Shown: one piece after another, positions 1 through 8,617 of the stretch
How positions within the stretch are numbered: position 1 is the first letter of the stretch
How the letters are laid out: each line of letters begins with the position of its first letter
DNA from: an uncultured Haliea sp.
GTDB lineage: Bacteria; Pseudomonadota; Gammaproteobacteria; Pseudomonadales; Halieaceae
Direction of reading: 5' to 3'
Assembly (NCBI GenBank): GCA_947258585.1
Contig: CAMYIZ010000063.1
Location: 1 to 49,920 of the forward strand
DNA: 49,920 nt
Translations under genes and position numbers: made by a program
The notes under the pieces: model-generated
The model's database searches: none
The model's input: the letters and a program-made list of their open reading frames with translations, nothing else
Told to the model about the DNA's origin: nothing

Positions 1-420
1 GTTCATAGAGGGTAACTTCGTCCATCGCCTAAAATAGAAAAAGGAATGATGGATGAACCATACCCAAGATGGGAGGGGAACACTACGTTTCCACACGATT
101 CGGGGAAGACCCATGCATATACAGTATCTTAGCCACGCCATAGCGAAACCCCAAGAATCGCGTTACATCAAATGCGACCACCCTGCGCGGGGGAGATCAG
201 GCCCGAGGGGCAGGTTCTCCCTCAGGCAACACTCCACGCCTTCATTCCGGGCCTGATCATGCTGGTCCAGGTGGTACCGCAGCTACAGTCCTGGTTCGCG
301 AGCTGAACACCGCGTCGATTTGCGCACTGGGCCACAGTATCGGCCGGCAGCGGGCGCCACTGGTGGTCCTGTTGGTGTAGGATTGTGGGAAGTCACAGTT
401 AATTTGGTGGTTCCAATATC
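1..420. other. Upstream non-coding region with no convincing gene
   Basis: No ORF here has a good start, ribosome binding site or recognisable product. The stretch lies before the amidotransferase gene and should contain its promoter, but I see no clear -35/-10 or -24/-12 pair. It contains a perfect 11-bp inverted repeat, listed separately. At the extreme left a reverse-strand ATG (25-23) opens a reading frame of only eight codons before the window ends, so a divergent gene may start there; this cannot be decided. Confidence 0.5.
195..258. repeat. Perfect 11-bp inverted repeat
   Basis: GATCAGGCCCG at 195-205 pairs exactly with CGGGCCTGATC at 248-258, separated by 42 bases. No T-run follows the second arm, so it is not a typical intrinsic terminator. 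It could be an mRNA or DNA structure, or the remains of a repeat. It lies about 160 bp before the amidotransferase start. Confidence 0.5.
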
Positions 421-2328
421 ATGTGCGGCATCGCCGGCATCTTCGACCTGACCGGACAGCGCGAGCCCGACCGCGAACTGCTGGCGGCCATGAACCAGAC
501 CCAGTTCCACCGCGGCCCGGACGAGGGCGGCCTGCACACGGAGCCGGGTGTGGGCCTGGCACACCGGCGCCTGTCCATCATCGACCTCGCCAGCGGCCAG
601 CAACCCATGTTCAGCGCGGACGGCAATCTCTGCGTCAGCTACAACGGCGAGATCTACAATTTCCGGGAACTGATGCAGGAACTGCGGGGCCTGGGTTACG
701 AGTTCCGCACCCACTGCGACACCGAAGTCATCCTCTACGCCTGGCAGGAATGGGGCGCAGCCTGCGTCGAGCGCTTCCGCGGCATGTTCGCCTTCGGCCT
801 CTACGACCGGGCCGCCCGCAGCCTGTTCCTGGCCCGGGACCGCTTCGGCATCAAGCCCCTGTTCTACAGCGTGCTCCCGGACGGCCAGCTGATCTTCGGC
901 TCGGAGCTGAAGGTGCTCAAGGCCCATCCGCAACTGTCGCGGCAGCTGGAGCCCCGGGCGGTGGAGGACTACTTCGCCCTGGGCTATGTGCCGGAACCGA
1001 AAACCATCTACCGGGATGTCTACAAGCTGCGCCCGGGCCACACCCTGTTATGCAAACAGGGCGAACCGGTGCCGGCGCAGCAGCAGTACTGGGATATCCC
1101 TTTCTCCCCGGTGGCGGTGGCCAGCGAGGCGGACCTGCAGGCAGAGCTGCTGGCGCGCCTGCGCGAGGCGGTGCAGGTGCGGCTGGTGGCGGAGGTGCCC
1201 CTGGGCGCCTTCCTCTCCGGCGGGGTGGATTCCAGCGCCGTGGTGGCGATGATGGCCCAGCTGCAGAGCGAGCCGGTCAACACCTGCGCCATCGGCTTTG
1301 ATGTTCCGGAGTACAACGAAACCGAATTCGCGGCGATGGTGGCGGAGCGCTACTACACCAATCACTTCCAGGAGACGGTCAGCAGCGAGGACTTCGGCCT
1401 GCTGGACGAACTGGCGGCGCTCTACGACGAACCCTACGCCGACAGCTCCGCCATTCCCACCTACCGGGTGTGCCAGCTGGCCAAGCAGCGGGTGACCGTG
1501 GCCCTGTCCGGCGACGGTGGCGATGAACACTTTGCCGGCTACCGCCGCTACCGCTGGCACATGAACGAGGAGCGCCTGCGCCAGGCCCTGCCCCTGGGGC
1601 TGCGCCGGCCGCTGTTTGGCGCCCTGGGCCGGCTGTACCCGAAGGCAGACTGGGCACCGCGCATGTTCCGGGCCAAGACCACCTTCCAGGCCCTGGCCCG
1701 CAACTCGGTGCAGGCCTATTTGCACTCGGTGTCCATCTGCAGCGACGAGCAGCGGGCGGGCCTGTTCAGCGACGCCTTCAAGCGCGAGTTGCAGGGCTAT
1801 TCCGTGCACAGCGTGTTCGACGAGCACGCCTCCAACAGCCCGACCGACGATCCCCTGTCCCTGATCCAGTACCTGGACATGAAAACCTACCTGGTGGGCG
1901 ACATCCTCACCAAGGTCGACCGCGCCAGCATGGCCCACGCCCTGGAAGTGCGGGTGCCATTCCTCGACCACCCGTTCACGGAGTGGGTGTCCGGCCTGCC
2001 GCCGGCATGGAAGCTGCGCGGGCAGGAGGGCAAGTACCTGTTGAAGAAGTCCCTGGAGCCCCACCTGCCCCACGACGTGCTGTACCGGGACAAGATGGGC
2101 TTCGGGGTACCGCTGGCCAAATGGTTCCGCGGCCCACTCAAGCAGCGCCTGCGCCAGGACCTGCTGGAAAGCGGCGGGCTGGCGGCCACCGGTCTGTTCA
2201 ACCAGGAGTACCTGGAAAAACTGGTGAATGAGCATCAGTCCGGTGTACGGGATCACAGCGCGCCCCTGTGGACCCTGCTGATGTTCCAGGCCACCGTGCG
2301 CGATGACCAGTTCACGGTCAGTGGGTGA
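421..2328 (+). CDS. Exosortase A system amidotransferase (asparagine synthase family)
   Basis: A 635-residue glutamine-hydrolysing asparagine-synthase-like enzyme. It starts MCGIAGIF, so Cys2 is the class II glutaminase nucleophile, and HRGPDEGG follows near residue 30. The synthetase domain has the ATP-pyrophosphatase loop SGGVDSSAV near residue 266 and SGDGGDEHFAGYRRYR near 360. Length and sequence fit the XrtA/PEP-CTERM amidotransferase 1 family (TIGR03108-like). That family is expected to amidate a carboxyl group, probably on a polysaccharide sugar or precursor in the cytoplasm; the substrate is unknown. The ATG at 421 is fixed by the need for Cys at position 2. The next gene starts 11 bp downstream, so the two are probably co-transcribed. 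Substrate assignment is inference; the family call is firm. Confidence 0.93.
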   Translation: MCGIAGIFDLTGQREPDRELLAAMNQTQFHRGPDEGGLHTEPGVGLAHRRLSIIDLASGQQPMFSADGNLCVSYNGEIYNFRELMQELRGLGYEFRTHCDTEVILYAWQEWGAACVERFRGMFAFGLYDRAARSLFLARDRFGIKPLFYSVLPDGQLIFGSELKVLKAHPQLSRQLEPRAVEDYFALGYVPEPKTIYRDVYKLRPGHTLLCKQGEPVPAQQQYWDIPFSPVAVASEADLQAELLARLREAVQVRLVAEVPLGAFLSGGVDSSAVVAMMAQLQSEPVNTCAIGFDVPEYNETEFAAMVAERYYTNHFQETVSSEDFGLLDELAALYDEPYADSSAIPTYRVCQLAKQRVTVALSGDGGDEHFAGYRRYRWHMNEERLRQALPLGLRRPLFGALGRLYPKADWAPRMFRAKTTFQALARNSVQAYLHSVSICSDEQRAGLFSDAFKRELQGYSVHSVFDEHASNSPTDDPLSLIQYLDMKTYLVGDILTKVDRASMAHALEVRVPFLDHPFTEWVSGLPPAWKLRGQEGKYLLKKSLEPHLPHDVLYRDKMGFGVPLAKWFRGPLKQRLRQDLLESGGLAATGLFNQEYLEKLVNEHQSGVRDHSAPLWTLLMFQATVRDDQFTVSG

Positions 2329-2339
2329 GTATCGCGATC

Positions 2340-3545
2340 ATGCGCATCCTGCATATCCTCGACCACTCCATTCCCCTGCACAGCGGTTATACCTTCCGCA
2401 GCGCCAATATCCTGCGCCAGCAGCGCGCCCTGGGCTGGCACACCGCCCATGTCACCGGGCTCAAGCAGGGCCCCTGCGCGCAGCCCGAAGAAACGGTAGA
2501 TGGTCTGCACTTCTACCGCACCGCCCCCAGCGCCAATCCCCTGTTCCGCCTGCCCGGCCTGGACCAGTGGGATGTGGTGCGCACCCTGGCCCGGCGCATC
2601 GAGGAAGTCGCCGCAGTGGAAAAGCCGGCTATCCTCCACGCCCACTCCCCGGCGCTGAACGGCCTGGCCGCCCTGCGCGCCGGCTGCAAGTTGGGCCTGC
2701 CGGTCGTGTATGAGTGCCGCGCGTTCTGGGAGGACGCCGCGGTGGACCACGGCACCAGCCGCGAAGGGGGCCCGCGCTATCGCCTGACCCGGGCCATGGA
2801 AACCCGGGTGTTCGAACAGGCGGACGCGGTCACCACCATCTGCGAGGGTCTGCGGGCCGAGATCGCCAGCCGCGGTATCGCCGCCGACAAGATCACTGTC
2901 ATCCCCAACGCGGTGGATACGGACAGCTTCACCTTCGGCGCCCCCGCCAAAGCCGAGCTACAGCAGCAACTCGGCCTGACCGGCAAGACCGTGCTGGGCT
3001 TTATCGGCTCCTACTACGCCTACGAGGGCATTCCCCTGCTGCTGCAGGCCCTGCCGGCGTTGCTGCGCCAGCACCCGGAGCTGCGCCTGCTGCTGGTGGG
3101 CGGCGGCCCCCAGGAGGCGGAAATCAGGGCAACCATTGCGAAACTGGAATTACAGGACGCGGTCATCCTCACTGGCCGGGTACCCCACGAGCAGGTGCAG
3201 GACTACTACAACCTGGTGGACATCTTCGCCTACCCGCGCCTGCCCATGCGCCTAACGGACCTGGTAACGCCGCTGAAGCCGCTGGAGGCCATGGCCCAGG
3301 GCCGGCTGGTAGTGGCCTCGGATGTGGGCGGGCACAGGGAGCTGATCCGCCACGGCGATACCGGCATGCTGTTTGCGGCCGGCGATGCAGACGCGCTGGC
3401 GGCGGCGGTGAACGATCTACTGGCGCGCCGGGACGAGTGGCAGGCCATGCGCGAGCGGGGGAGAGCCTTTGTGGAGCGGGAGCGGACCTGGCGGACAAGT
3501 GTGGATAGATACGAGAAGGTGTATTCTCAGGTAAAGGTGGTTTGA
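2340..3545 (+). CDS. Exosortase A-associated glycosyltransferase (GT4, TIGR04063-like)
   Basis: A GT4-type glycosyltransferase of about 401 residues. It begins MRILHILDHSIPLHSGYTFR, characteristic of the PEP-CTERM/exosortase A-associated Daro_2409-type family. An N-terminal Rossmann domain is followed by the C-terminal nucleotide-sugar domain, with the donor-site region PLKPLEAMAQG and VASDVGGHREL near residues 310-335. It should add a sugar to the lipid-linked exopolysaccharide precursor at the cytoplasmic face. A GTG at 2325 would overlap the previous stop codon, but I prefer ATG 2340 because family proteins start at MRIL and GGGTGAG lies about 10 nt upstream. It follows the amidotransferase directly, the usual pairing in XrtA loci. 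Confidence 0.9.
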   Translation: MRILHILDHSIPLHSGYTFRSANILRQQRALGWHTAHVTGLKQGPCAQPEETVDGLHFYRTAPSANPLFRLPGLDQWDVVRTLARRIEEVAAVEKPAILHAHSPALNGLAALRAGCKLGLPVVYECRAFWEDAAVDHGTSREGGPRYRLTRAMETRVFEQADAVTTICEGLRAEIASRGIAADKITVIPNAVDTDSFTFGAPAKAELQQQLGLTGKTVLGFIGSYYAYEGIPLLLQALPALLRQHPELRLLLVGGGPQEAEIRATIAKLELQDAVILTGRVPHEQVQDYYNLVDIFAYPRLPMRLTDLVTPLKPLEAMAQGRLVVASDVGGHRELIRHGDTGMLFAAGDADALAAAVNDLLARRDEWQAMRERGRAFVERERTWRTSVDRYEKVYSQVKVV

Positions 3546-3588
3546 ACAGGGTTTTTCATGCAGGTCCAAAGAGGCGTAGCGGAGAGTC

Positions 3589-4266
3589 ATGAATAAGCAC
3601 TTTTTATCAGTACTGCTGGTTTCGGCCTTGTCACAGCTGGGGGCTGCTGCCTCTCATGCTCAAGGGAATGCACCCTGGGTTGGCACGACCTTCAGTGGTG
3701 TGCAATGTTCCGGGAATAGTCAGGGTTTCGGGCCTTTTGATTATCTCAGTAGATCATCGCTGGGCGATAAATTGAACATTGTAGAAAGTCATCACTTTAC
3801 CCACGAGGTTGAACAATTGGTGAGGGGGAAGTCTGGCCCCATAGCCGGTGATATCGACTACACACTGCGCGCATGGCCGAACCACCACCGGGCGTTGAAT
3901 GCCATGATGCGCTACCAGAATGCCCAAAGCCGCAAGTGGGAGCATGCACCGGGCCTGGCTGGTGTCCCCCCCGTCGAATGCTATTTCCAGCGGGCGATAA
4001 ACTTCAGCCCCAAGGATGGGACGGTAAGAATGTTGTTCGCGATGCATCTGCAGAAAAACCAGCAATTGGACCGCGCCGATATCATGTACGAGGAGGCATT
4101 GGACCTCGAGCCCCGCAACATTCAACTGCAGTACAACTTTGCATTACTCCTTATTGAAAAGCATGAGTATGAACGAGCCAGGAAGTTGGCGATAGATATT
4201 TATGCTGCCGGCTTTCCGCTGATGGGGTTGCAGAAAAAACTTCGCCGGCAGGGGTTTTGGCCATAA
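3589..4266 (+). CDS. Secreted TPR-repeat protein of unknown function
   Basis: A 225-residue protein with a Sec signal peptide (hydrophobic residues about 5-23, cleavage near SHA|QGN). The mature part has GPFDY, a DYTLRAWPNHHRALNAM segment and a C-terminal pair of TPR-like helices around residues 140-210 (YEEALDLEPRNIQLQYN). Proteins with this arrangement occur beside polysaccharide loci and are annotated only as tetratricopeptide-repeat proteins. It is probably periplasmic, where the TPR part could scaffold export or assembly proteins; that role is inference. GGAGAG lies just before ATG 3589. It is 43 bp after the glycosyltransferase, so the same transcript may include it. It converges with the reverse-strand block that follows. 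Confidence 0.8.
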   Translation: MNKHFLSVLLVSALSQLGAAASHAQGNAPWVGTTFSGVQCSGNSQGFGPFDYLSRSSLGDKLNIVESHHFTHEVEQLVRGKSGPIAGDIDYTLRAWPNHHRALNAMMRYQNAQSRKWEHAPGLAGVPPVECYFQRAINFSPKDGTVRMLFAMHLQKNQQLDRADIMYEEALDLEPRNIQLQYNFALLLIEKHEYERARKLAIDIYAAGFPLMGLQKKLRRQGFWP

Positions 4267-4319
4267 AAGATAATTATGCGTGATAGTGCCGGGTCATACG
4301 AAAATGTTCTAAAGCCATA

Positions 4320-5009
4320 TTAGCTGTCTGATCTGCTGCGGTTGGATGCGCAACCTACAATGATGTATTGAAAAGCTAGAAACTCTCTGATTATTGGAAG
4401 CGCGAATCTGTGTGCGAACCGGTTTTTGTCTGAAGGCGCTTCCACAATTCGGTAGTTGACTTTAATTTTACTAATGTCCATGCCAGCATTATCAAATAAT
4501 TCGATGATGTTCTTTTTGGTAAAAAAGCGGAGGTGCGTTCTATCGTGAATACCTCTGTCACGATATGGCCAATATCCCTTGAATACTAGGTTAAAGATTG
4601 TGTCAATATGTCTGACATTTGGTATCGAAGCTATAACAATACCATCATGAGTCAAGTAATCCTTGGCGCGGGTCAAGACATTCCATGGGTCTGGCACATG
4701 CTCCAAGACGTCTGCAAAGATGATCACATCAAACCGACTGTTCCCCAACAAGCCATTTGTGAGAATTTGATCTGCATCTCCTACGAAGACCTCATCCAGT
4801 TGATTCCTTGCAATCTCAGCCATTTCAGGGGCCATCTCTATGCCGGTCACATGAACCGTAGAACGAGCTTTGATGCTTTTGCCTAGCTCACCGGTTGCGC
4901 AACCTACATCTAGCACTTTGAGAACACTCGAAGGAATCAGCTGAAGAATGTCCGGCCTGGGTCCAATATAAGAAGGGTTAAGAAAGAGTTCCTTTGGTGA
5001 TTTATCCAT
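4320..5009 (-). CDS. SAM-dependent methyltransferase (class I)
   Basis: A 229-residue methyltransferase with motif I VLDVGCATGELGKS and the downstream acidic region DVIIFADVLEHVPDPW, typical of small sugar or lipid methyltransferases in O-antigen and capsule loci. An in-frame ATG 11 codons further upstream exists, but ATG 5009 has AAAGGA seven bases before it and is preferred. It is the last gene of the reverse-strand polysaccharide block, and its sequence is distinctly AT-richer than the flanking loci. It may methylate a sugar of the repeat unit or cap the chain; the substrate cannot be read from the sequence. Confidence 0.85.
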   Translation of the reverse strand: MDKSPKELFLNPSYIGPRPDILQLIPSSVLKVLDVGCATGELGKSIKARSTVHVTGIEMAPEMAEIARNQLDEVFVGDADQILTNGLLGNSRFDVIIFADVLEHVPDPWNVLTRAKDYLTHDGIVIASIPNVRHIDTIFNLVFKGYWPYRDRGIHDRTHLRFFTKKNIIELFDNAGMDISKIKVNYRIVEAPSDKNRFAHRFALPIIREFLAFQYIIVGCASNRSRSDS

Positions 5010-5055
5010 TGCTGATTCCTTTGGCGAATTCGGTGCTCGCATGTATCAATTTAGC

Positions 5056-6015
5056 CTAATTAGGGAAATCCAATGGTCCATTGAGTTCGATCCAATGGGG
5101 TCCCTGCATTTTCGAGATATGTCTGTGGCGGCGTATTGAGGTAAGTATAAATAAGATATCGGTTATGGCGCCGAGTAATGCTAGGATGTTCAAAGGGTAT
5201 CGCTCGACGATTGCGGCTCGAATCAGCTTAACCACATTGATGGCAGATAGTTCGATAATCGCTCTGAAAAAATATCCGTCGTATGATTTGAGAAACAGTA
5301 TCATAGTAGATCTTTCTCTGTTTCGTACCTTCCGGATATATTGCATCCGGCTACCTCTTTTCTCAATATCTTCATTCGAGCGAAAATGCGTTATTCGGGC
5401 TTTAGGTACTATGCCAACTTTAAAACCGTTCCGTTTTGCGCGAATGAGTAGATCATCGTCCTCCCCATACATGAAAAACAGCGGATCAAAGCCGCCGGTT
5501 TCCTCGAGTAATTGTCGAGAAACAAGCCAAGCCGCTGCGTTGACAGCGGGTATTTCATATACGTCATGTGTGGCTCCAATATAGGAGTCAAAGAGAAATG
5601 GTGTGTTGGATTGAGCCAAATAGGTCACTAAGAAATTTTTGTCGAAGTTGTTACCCTCTGAATTAAGGTGTATTGGGCTTATGACTCCGTAATCCGCATG
5701 GTCTATAAGGGCCTTCTGCAGTGTGGTGAGGCAGGATCGTTCAAGGGTTGCATCCTGGTTCAGCAGAAATACTGACTCTGCACCATTTGATAAAGCAACG
5801 CTGATTCCTATGTTGTTTGCCCGGCCAAACCCGATATTTTTTTCAAGCCGTATAATATGAATATGCCTGTCTTCTGGAATTTCGGAAACGGTTTCGTCAG
5901 TAGAGCCATTATCAACAACGATTATTTGGGGCTTCTCGTCGCTCCCAAGTAAGCTGTTCACGCAGTTTTTAATGAGTCGTTCGCCGTTAAATGAAACGAT
6001 AATTACGTGCATCAT
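5056..6015 (-). CDS. Glycosyltransferase family 2
   Basis: A 319-residue GT2 enzyme. HVIIVSFNGERLIKNC at the N-terminus and VVDNGSTDETV form the nucleotide-binding part of a GT-A fold. FLLNQDATL supplies the metal-binding region, and GGFDPLFFMYGEDDDLLIRA carries the acceptor-side ED(D) residues. The C-terminus is hydrophobic and may anchor it at the membrane. This subgroup resembles rhamnosyltransferase-like GT2 enzymes of O-antigen clusters, but the sugar is unknown. Two tandem ATGs (6015 and 6012) are possible starts behind GAGG. It lies between the methyltransferase and the flippase on the same strand, in AT-richer DNA (some stretches near 35% GC). Confidence 0.88.
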   Translation of the reverse strand: MMHVIIVSFNGERLIKNCVNSLLGSDEKPQIIVVDNGSTDETVSEIPEDRHIHIIRLEKNIGFGRANNIGISVALSNGAESVFLLNQDATLERSCLTTLQKALIDHADYGVISPIHLNSEGNNFDKNFLVTYLAQSNTPFLFDSYIGATHDVYEIPAVNAAAWLVSRQLLEETGGFDPLFFMYGEDDDLLIRAKRNGFKVGIVPKARITHFRSNEDIEKRGSRMQYIRKVRNRERSTMILFLKSYDGYFFRAIIELSAINVVKLIRAAIVERYPLNILALLGAITDILFILTSIRRHRHISKMQGPHWIELNGPLDFPN

Positions 6016-6070
6016 TCTCGCCTCATTGAAGGAATATATTGAAGGTCATATTCTAGGTCTCCGATTGGAA

Positions 6071-7543
6071 TCAATCACTTTTTCTAGTTAGTAAGCCTAG
6101 ATTGCGTATAAGGCTTTGAAAGGCCTGGTCCCTTTGCACCGGATGATCCAAAAATATGATTCCAAAGATCCATGCGACGCCGGAGGTTACTGCCGCTAGG
6201 AGGAGTATTCCTAAGATGGAAGTAGGGCTTTCAGGTGAAGTGTTTAGCGCGGCAATTATGGAAGGTATTGTTAATGTTATTAAGGTTAGTTTGGCACTGT
6301 CCATTAGCCCCTTGCCAAGTGATAAAAAATTGGTCGGTATGCATTTATGCTTCGCAAAGTAAATGGTGGGTACGGCCGTCGCCGTTGAGATAAGAAACGC
6401 GATGGCACAAGCGTACAGGGACTCAAACAGGATGGCGGCTCCTATTATCAGAATGGCTCGAAATGGCTGCAGGAATAGATCAGCTCTTGTCGCCAGTTCG
6501 ATTCGACCAACTGCAATGACAGCATTCAATGCAAGATTAGAAGTAGCGGCAAAGGCGCCTGCAAGACAGAAAACTGGGACGAGATGAGCTGCTTCAGCCC
6601 ATTGTGTTCCGAACATTAGTCGAATAAGTTGGTCGGCATACAGAGCGGCAAAGCCATAAAAAGGCCAAGCGAAGGCGGTGACGTTGGTTACACTGCGAAC
6701 GTATTGCGCGTCTACTGATTCACCGTCACGGTGGGCCTGGGCAAAGGCTGGGTACATTACGACACGAACAGCTGCCATGATGTCTCGGTGGAAAAGGTTC
6801 ATAAGTCCTTGTGCCCGACTTATCATGGCCACAGGCGCAAAGCCAAGTATGCGCCCCAGGGCCAGGTCATTGATGTCCATGGAAATGGTCGTCACTATGC
6901 TGGCCGCGGAGCTTTGGGTGCCAAACTTTAGAATCACACGCCACTCCGTCAAGCTGGGAAGGAGCAGCTTGCGATCAGTGCGAGCGATCCAGGCCAAGGT
7001 TCCAGTCATCAGGTTAGAGGCCACCGCACCGAAAGCCATACTGTTTGGACCGTGTCCTGCGTAGGCGAGGCTAACGCTGACCGAAAAGCCCGTGATTGCA
7101 GCGGTAACTCCCACCGCTGCCAGACGCTTGAACATCATGCTTCGGCGCAAGAGCGAGAGTGATATTGAGCAGAATGGGAGTACCAGGAAATTGATCGCGC
7201 TAATGCGCATTGTCTTCACTAGTCGTTCGTCTGCATAGAATTCGCCGGCCAAGGGCGCGGCTAGAAACACAATGAGGAAGAGCGTACATCCCATCAAAAG
7301 TGCAAAGCCAAAAGCAGTACGGATATGTGCTTCGGAAAGGTTCCTCTCCTGAATCAGAAAGTTGCCTATGCCGAAGTCCCGCATTACCTGGGCGATGCCG
7401 ATTACCGCGAGGCTAACGGAGTAAATTCCGATTTCCTCTGGAGTTAAAAGACGCGCGAGTAGCATCGCGCCTGTCAAGCTAATCCCAATTAGCAGGAAGC
7501 GCTCGTTTAGCGAGAAGAACAGCCCCCGACGTATGTTGCTCAT
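6071..7543 (-). CDS. Polysaccharide flippase (Wzx/MOP family)
   Basis: A 490-residue multi-pass membrane protein, predicted 12-14 helices, of the lipopolysaccharide biosynthesis flippase type. The N-terminal region (ERFLLIGISLTGAMLLARLL, then PEEIGIYSVSLAV) is characteristic of the polysaccharide-synthesis/MATE-like superfamily. It should move undecaprenyl-linked repeat units across the inner membrane for the O-ligase/polymerase encoded at 9670-10956. It lies between GT2 genes, the usual place in a Wzx/Wzy-type cluster. The basic C-terminal tail is expected to be cytoplasmic. No defects are visible. Confidence 0.88.
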   Translation of the reverse strand: MSNIRRGLFFSLNERFLLIGISLTGAMLLARLLTPEEIGIYSVSLAVIGIAQVMRDFGIGNFLIQERNLSEAHIRTAFGFALLMGCTLFLIVFLAAPLAGEFYADERLVKTMRISAINFLVLPFCSISLSLLRRSMMFKRLAAVGVTAAITGFSVSVSLAYAGHGPNSMAFGAVASNLMTGTLAWIARTDRKLLLPSLTEWRVILKFGTQSSAASIVTTISMDINDLALGRILGFAPVAMISRAQGLMNLFHRDIMAAVRVVMYPAFAQAHRDGESVDAQYVRSVTNVTAFAWPFYGFAALYADQLIRLMFGTQWAEAAHLVPVFCLAGAFAATSNLALNAVIAVGRIELATRADLFLQPFRAILIIGAAILFESLYACAIAFLISTATAVPTIYFAKHKCIPTNFLSLGKGLMDSAKLTLITLTIPSIIAALNTSPESPTSILGILLLAAVTSGVAWIFGIIFLDHPVQRDQAFQSLIRNLGLLTRKSD

Positions 7544-7651
7544 GGTTGGCGAGGTTCAGTTAACAAGCTTTATTCCTGGTCTTCATCTTTCAATCACCTT
7601 AGTTTCGAGTCTGATATGAAGTGCGCCTTTGTAAAGCTTTACCGGGTTGAG

Positions 7652-8590
7652 TTAATCCGAAGGTATTGATGATCTGAGCCCCAGTGCGGCATTCAAACGC
7701 CACTTGGCCGCCTGAAAATAGTTGTGTTCTCTTTGATTCTGGTAGGATAGGTCCAAAGCGACGTTTTTTAGCTTTTCGCGAAGTTTCCTGTTGTCACGAA
7801 AATCCTGGTTCCTGCTCAGCATGCTGAGTGCGGCGTGCCGCCAGCGTAGCGTTCTGGTGTAGCTGCGTGTTGAATTTGATTCGTGGGTGCGTATTACCGC
7901 TACCACGGTCGGTACGAAGACAAAGCTGAATCTTTGTGCGAGGCGAAGGTAGAGATGCAGATCTTGTTGCAGCAAAAAAGTTTCATCGAAGCCGTGAACA
8001 CTACGTACGCAGGCGGTCTTGATAATGGAACTAATTGTGTTAACAAGCGCCACATCGAGAAAGACGTCTAGTGTGTCATTGAATTTGACTGGATGGCCGC
8101 TTTCAAAAGAATTACCCACGTACTCTAGACTGCGTGGGCGCGCCCTGAAAAAACTCGATTCTGTGATGCTTCCATTGGCGTCGCATCGTGCCAGATCGCC
8201 ACCTATCCATGCAGCCTCAGGGTACAAATCTAGTGCTTTTAATCTGCTCCCTATGCTGTTCTCTGTGAGGATGTCGTCGGCGTCCAGAAACGCTAGCCAT
8301 TCTCCCCTTGCTTCTGAAATGCCAAGATTTCTTGCGGCTGCCGGACCTCTTTGGCCTGTGTTCTGAAGAACACGAACGTTCTTCATTTGGCTTATCGTGT
8401 TTAATGCATCGAGAGTGTAAGGGTCGTCGCTGTGATCATCTATAACGATAACTTCCAGCGATACAGTCACGCTTTCCTGTTGGAGAGCAGAGTTTATGCA
8501 GTCGTGAATGTAGTGGCCCGCATTAAAGCACGGGACAATAATGCTGACATCAGGTTTAATGCTTTTGGTTTTTAACATACTGATCTGCAT
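7652..8590 (-). CDS. Glycosyltransferase family 2
   Basis: A 312-residue GT2 glycosyltransferase. VSIIVPCFNAGHYIHDCI and VIVIDDHSDD mark the nucleotide-binding half, and GEWLAFLDADDILTENS contains the DxD-type motif. The C-terminal third has no obvious membrane segment. It is expected to use a nucleotide sugar to extend the lipid-linked repeat unit. The start at 8590 is the first ATG; a second in-frame ATG lies four codons later. It is 27 bp downstream of the preceding GT4 gene on the same strand. About 108 bp without a gene separate it from the flippase. Confidence 0.87.
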   Translation of the reverse strand: MQISMLKTKSIKPDVSIIVPCFNAGHYIHDCINSALQQESVTVSLEVIVIDDHSDDPYTLDALNTISQMKNVRVLQNTGQRGPAAARNLGISEARGEWLAFLDADDILTENSIGSRLKALDLYPEAAWIGGDLARCDANGSITESSFFRARPRSLEYVGNSFESGHPVKFNDTLDVFLDVALVNTISSIIKTACVRSVHGFDETFLLQQDLHLYLRLAQRFSFVFVPTVVAVIRTHESNSTRSYTRTLRWRHAALSMLSRNQDFRDNRKLREKLKNVALDLSYQNQREHNYFQAAKWRLNAALGLRSSIPSD

Positions 8591-8617
8591 TTGCTTGTTT
8601 CTTGAAAAGTCTGAGTT

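Noticed and set aside
1-25. Possible start (MDEVTLYE) of a reverse-strand gene at the left edge
   Set aside because: Only eight codons are visible and the ribosome binding site is weak; cannot be supported.
53-256. Short forward ORF of 67 codons before the amidotransferase gene
   Set aside because: No ribosome binding site, low-complexity Arg/Pro-rich product, and overlap with the inverted repeat; looks like chance.
1048-2256. Long reverse-strand frame opposite the amidotransferase gene
   Set aside because: Antisense shadow of a GC-rich gene with a Gln/His/Val-biased product and no family features. The same holds for the long antisense frames at 15472-16455, 27201-28301, 29521-30504 and 33069-34355.
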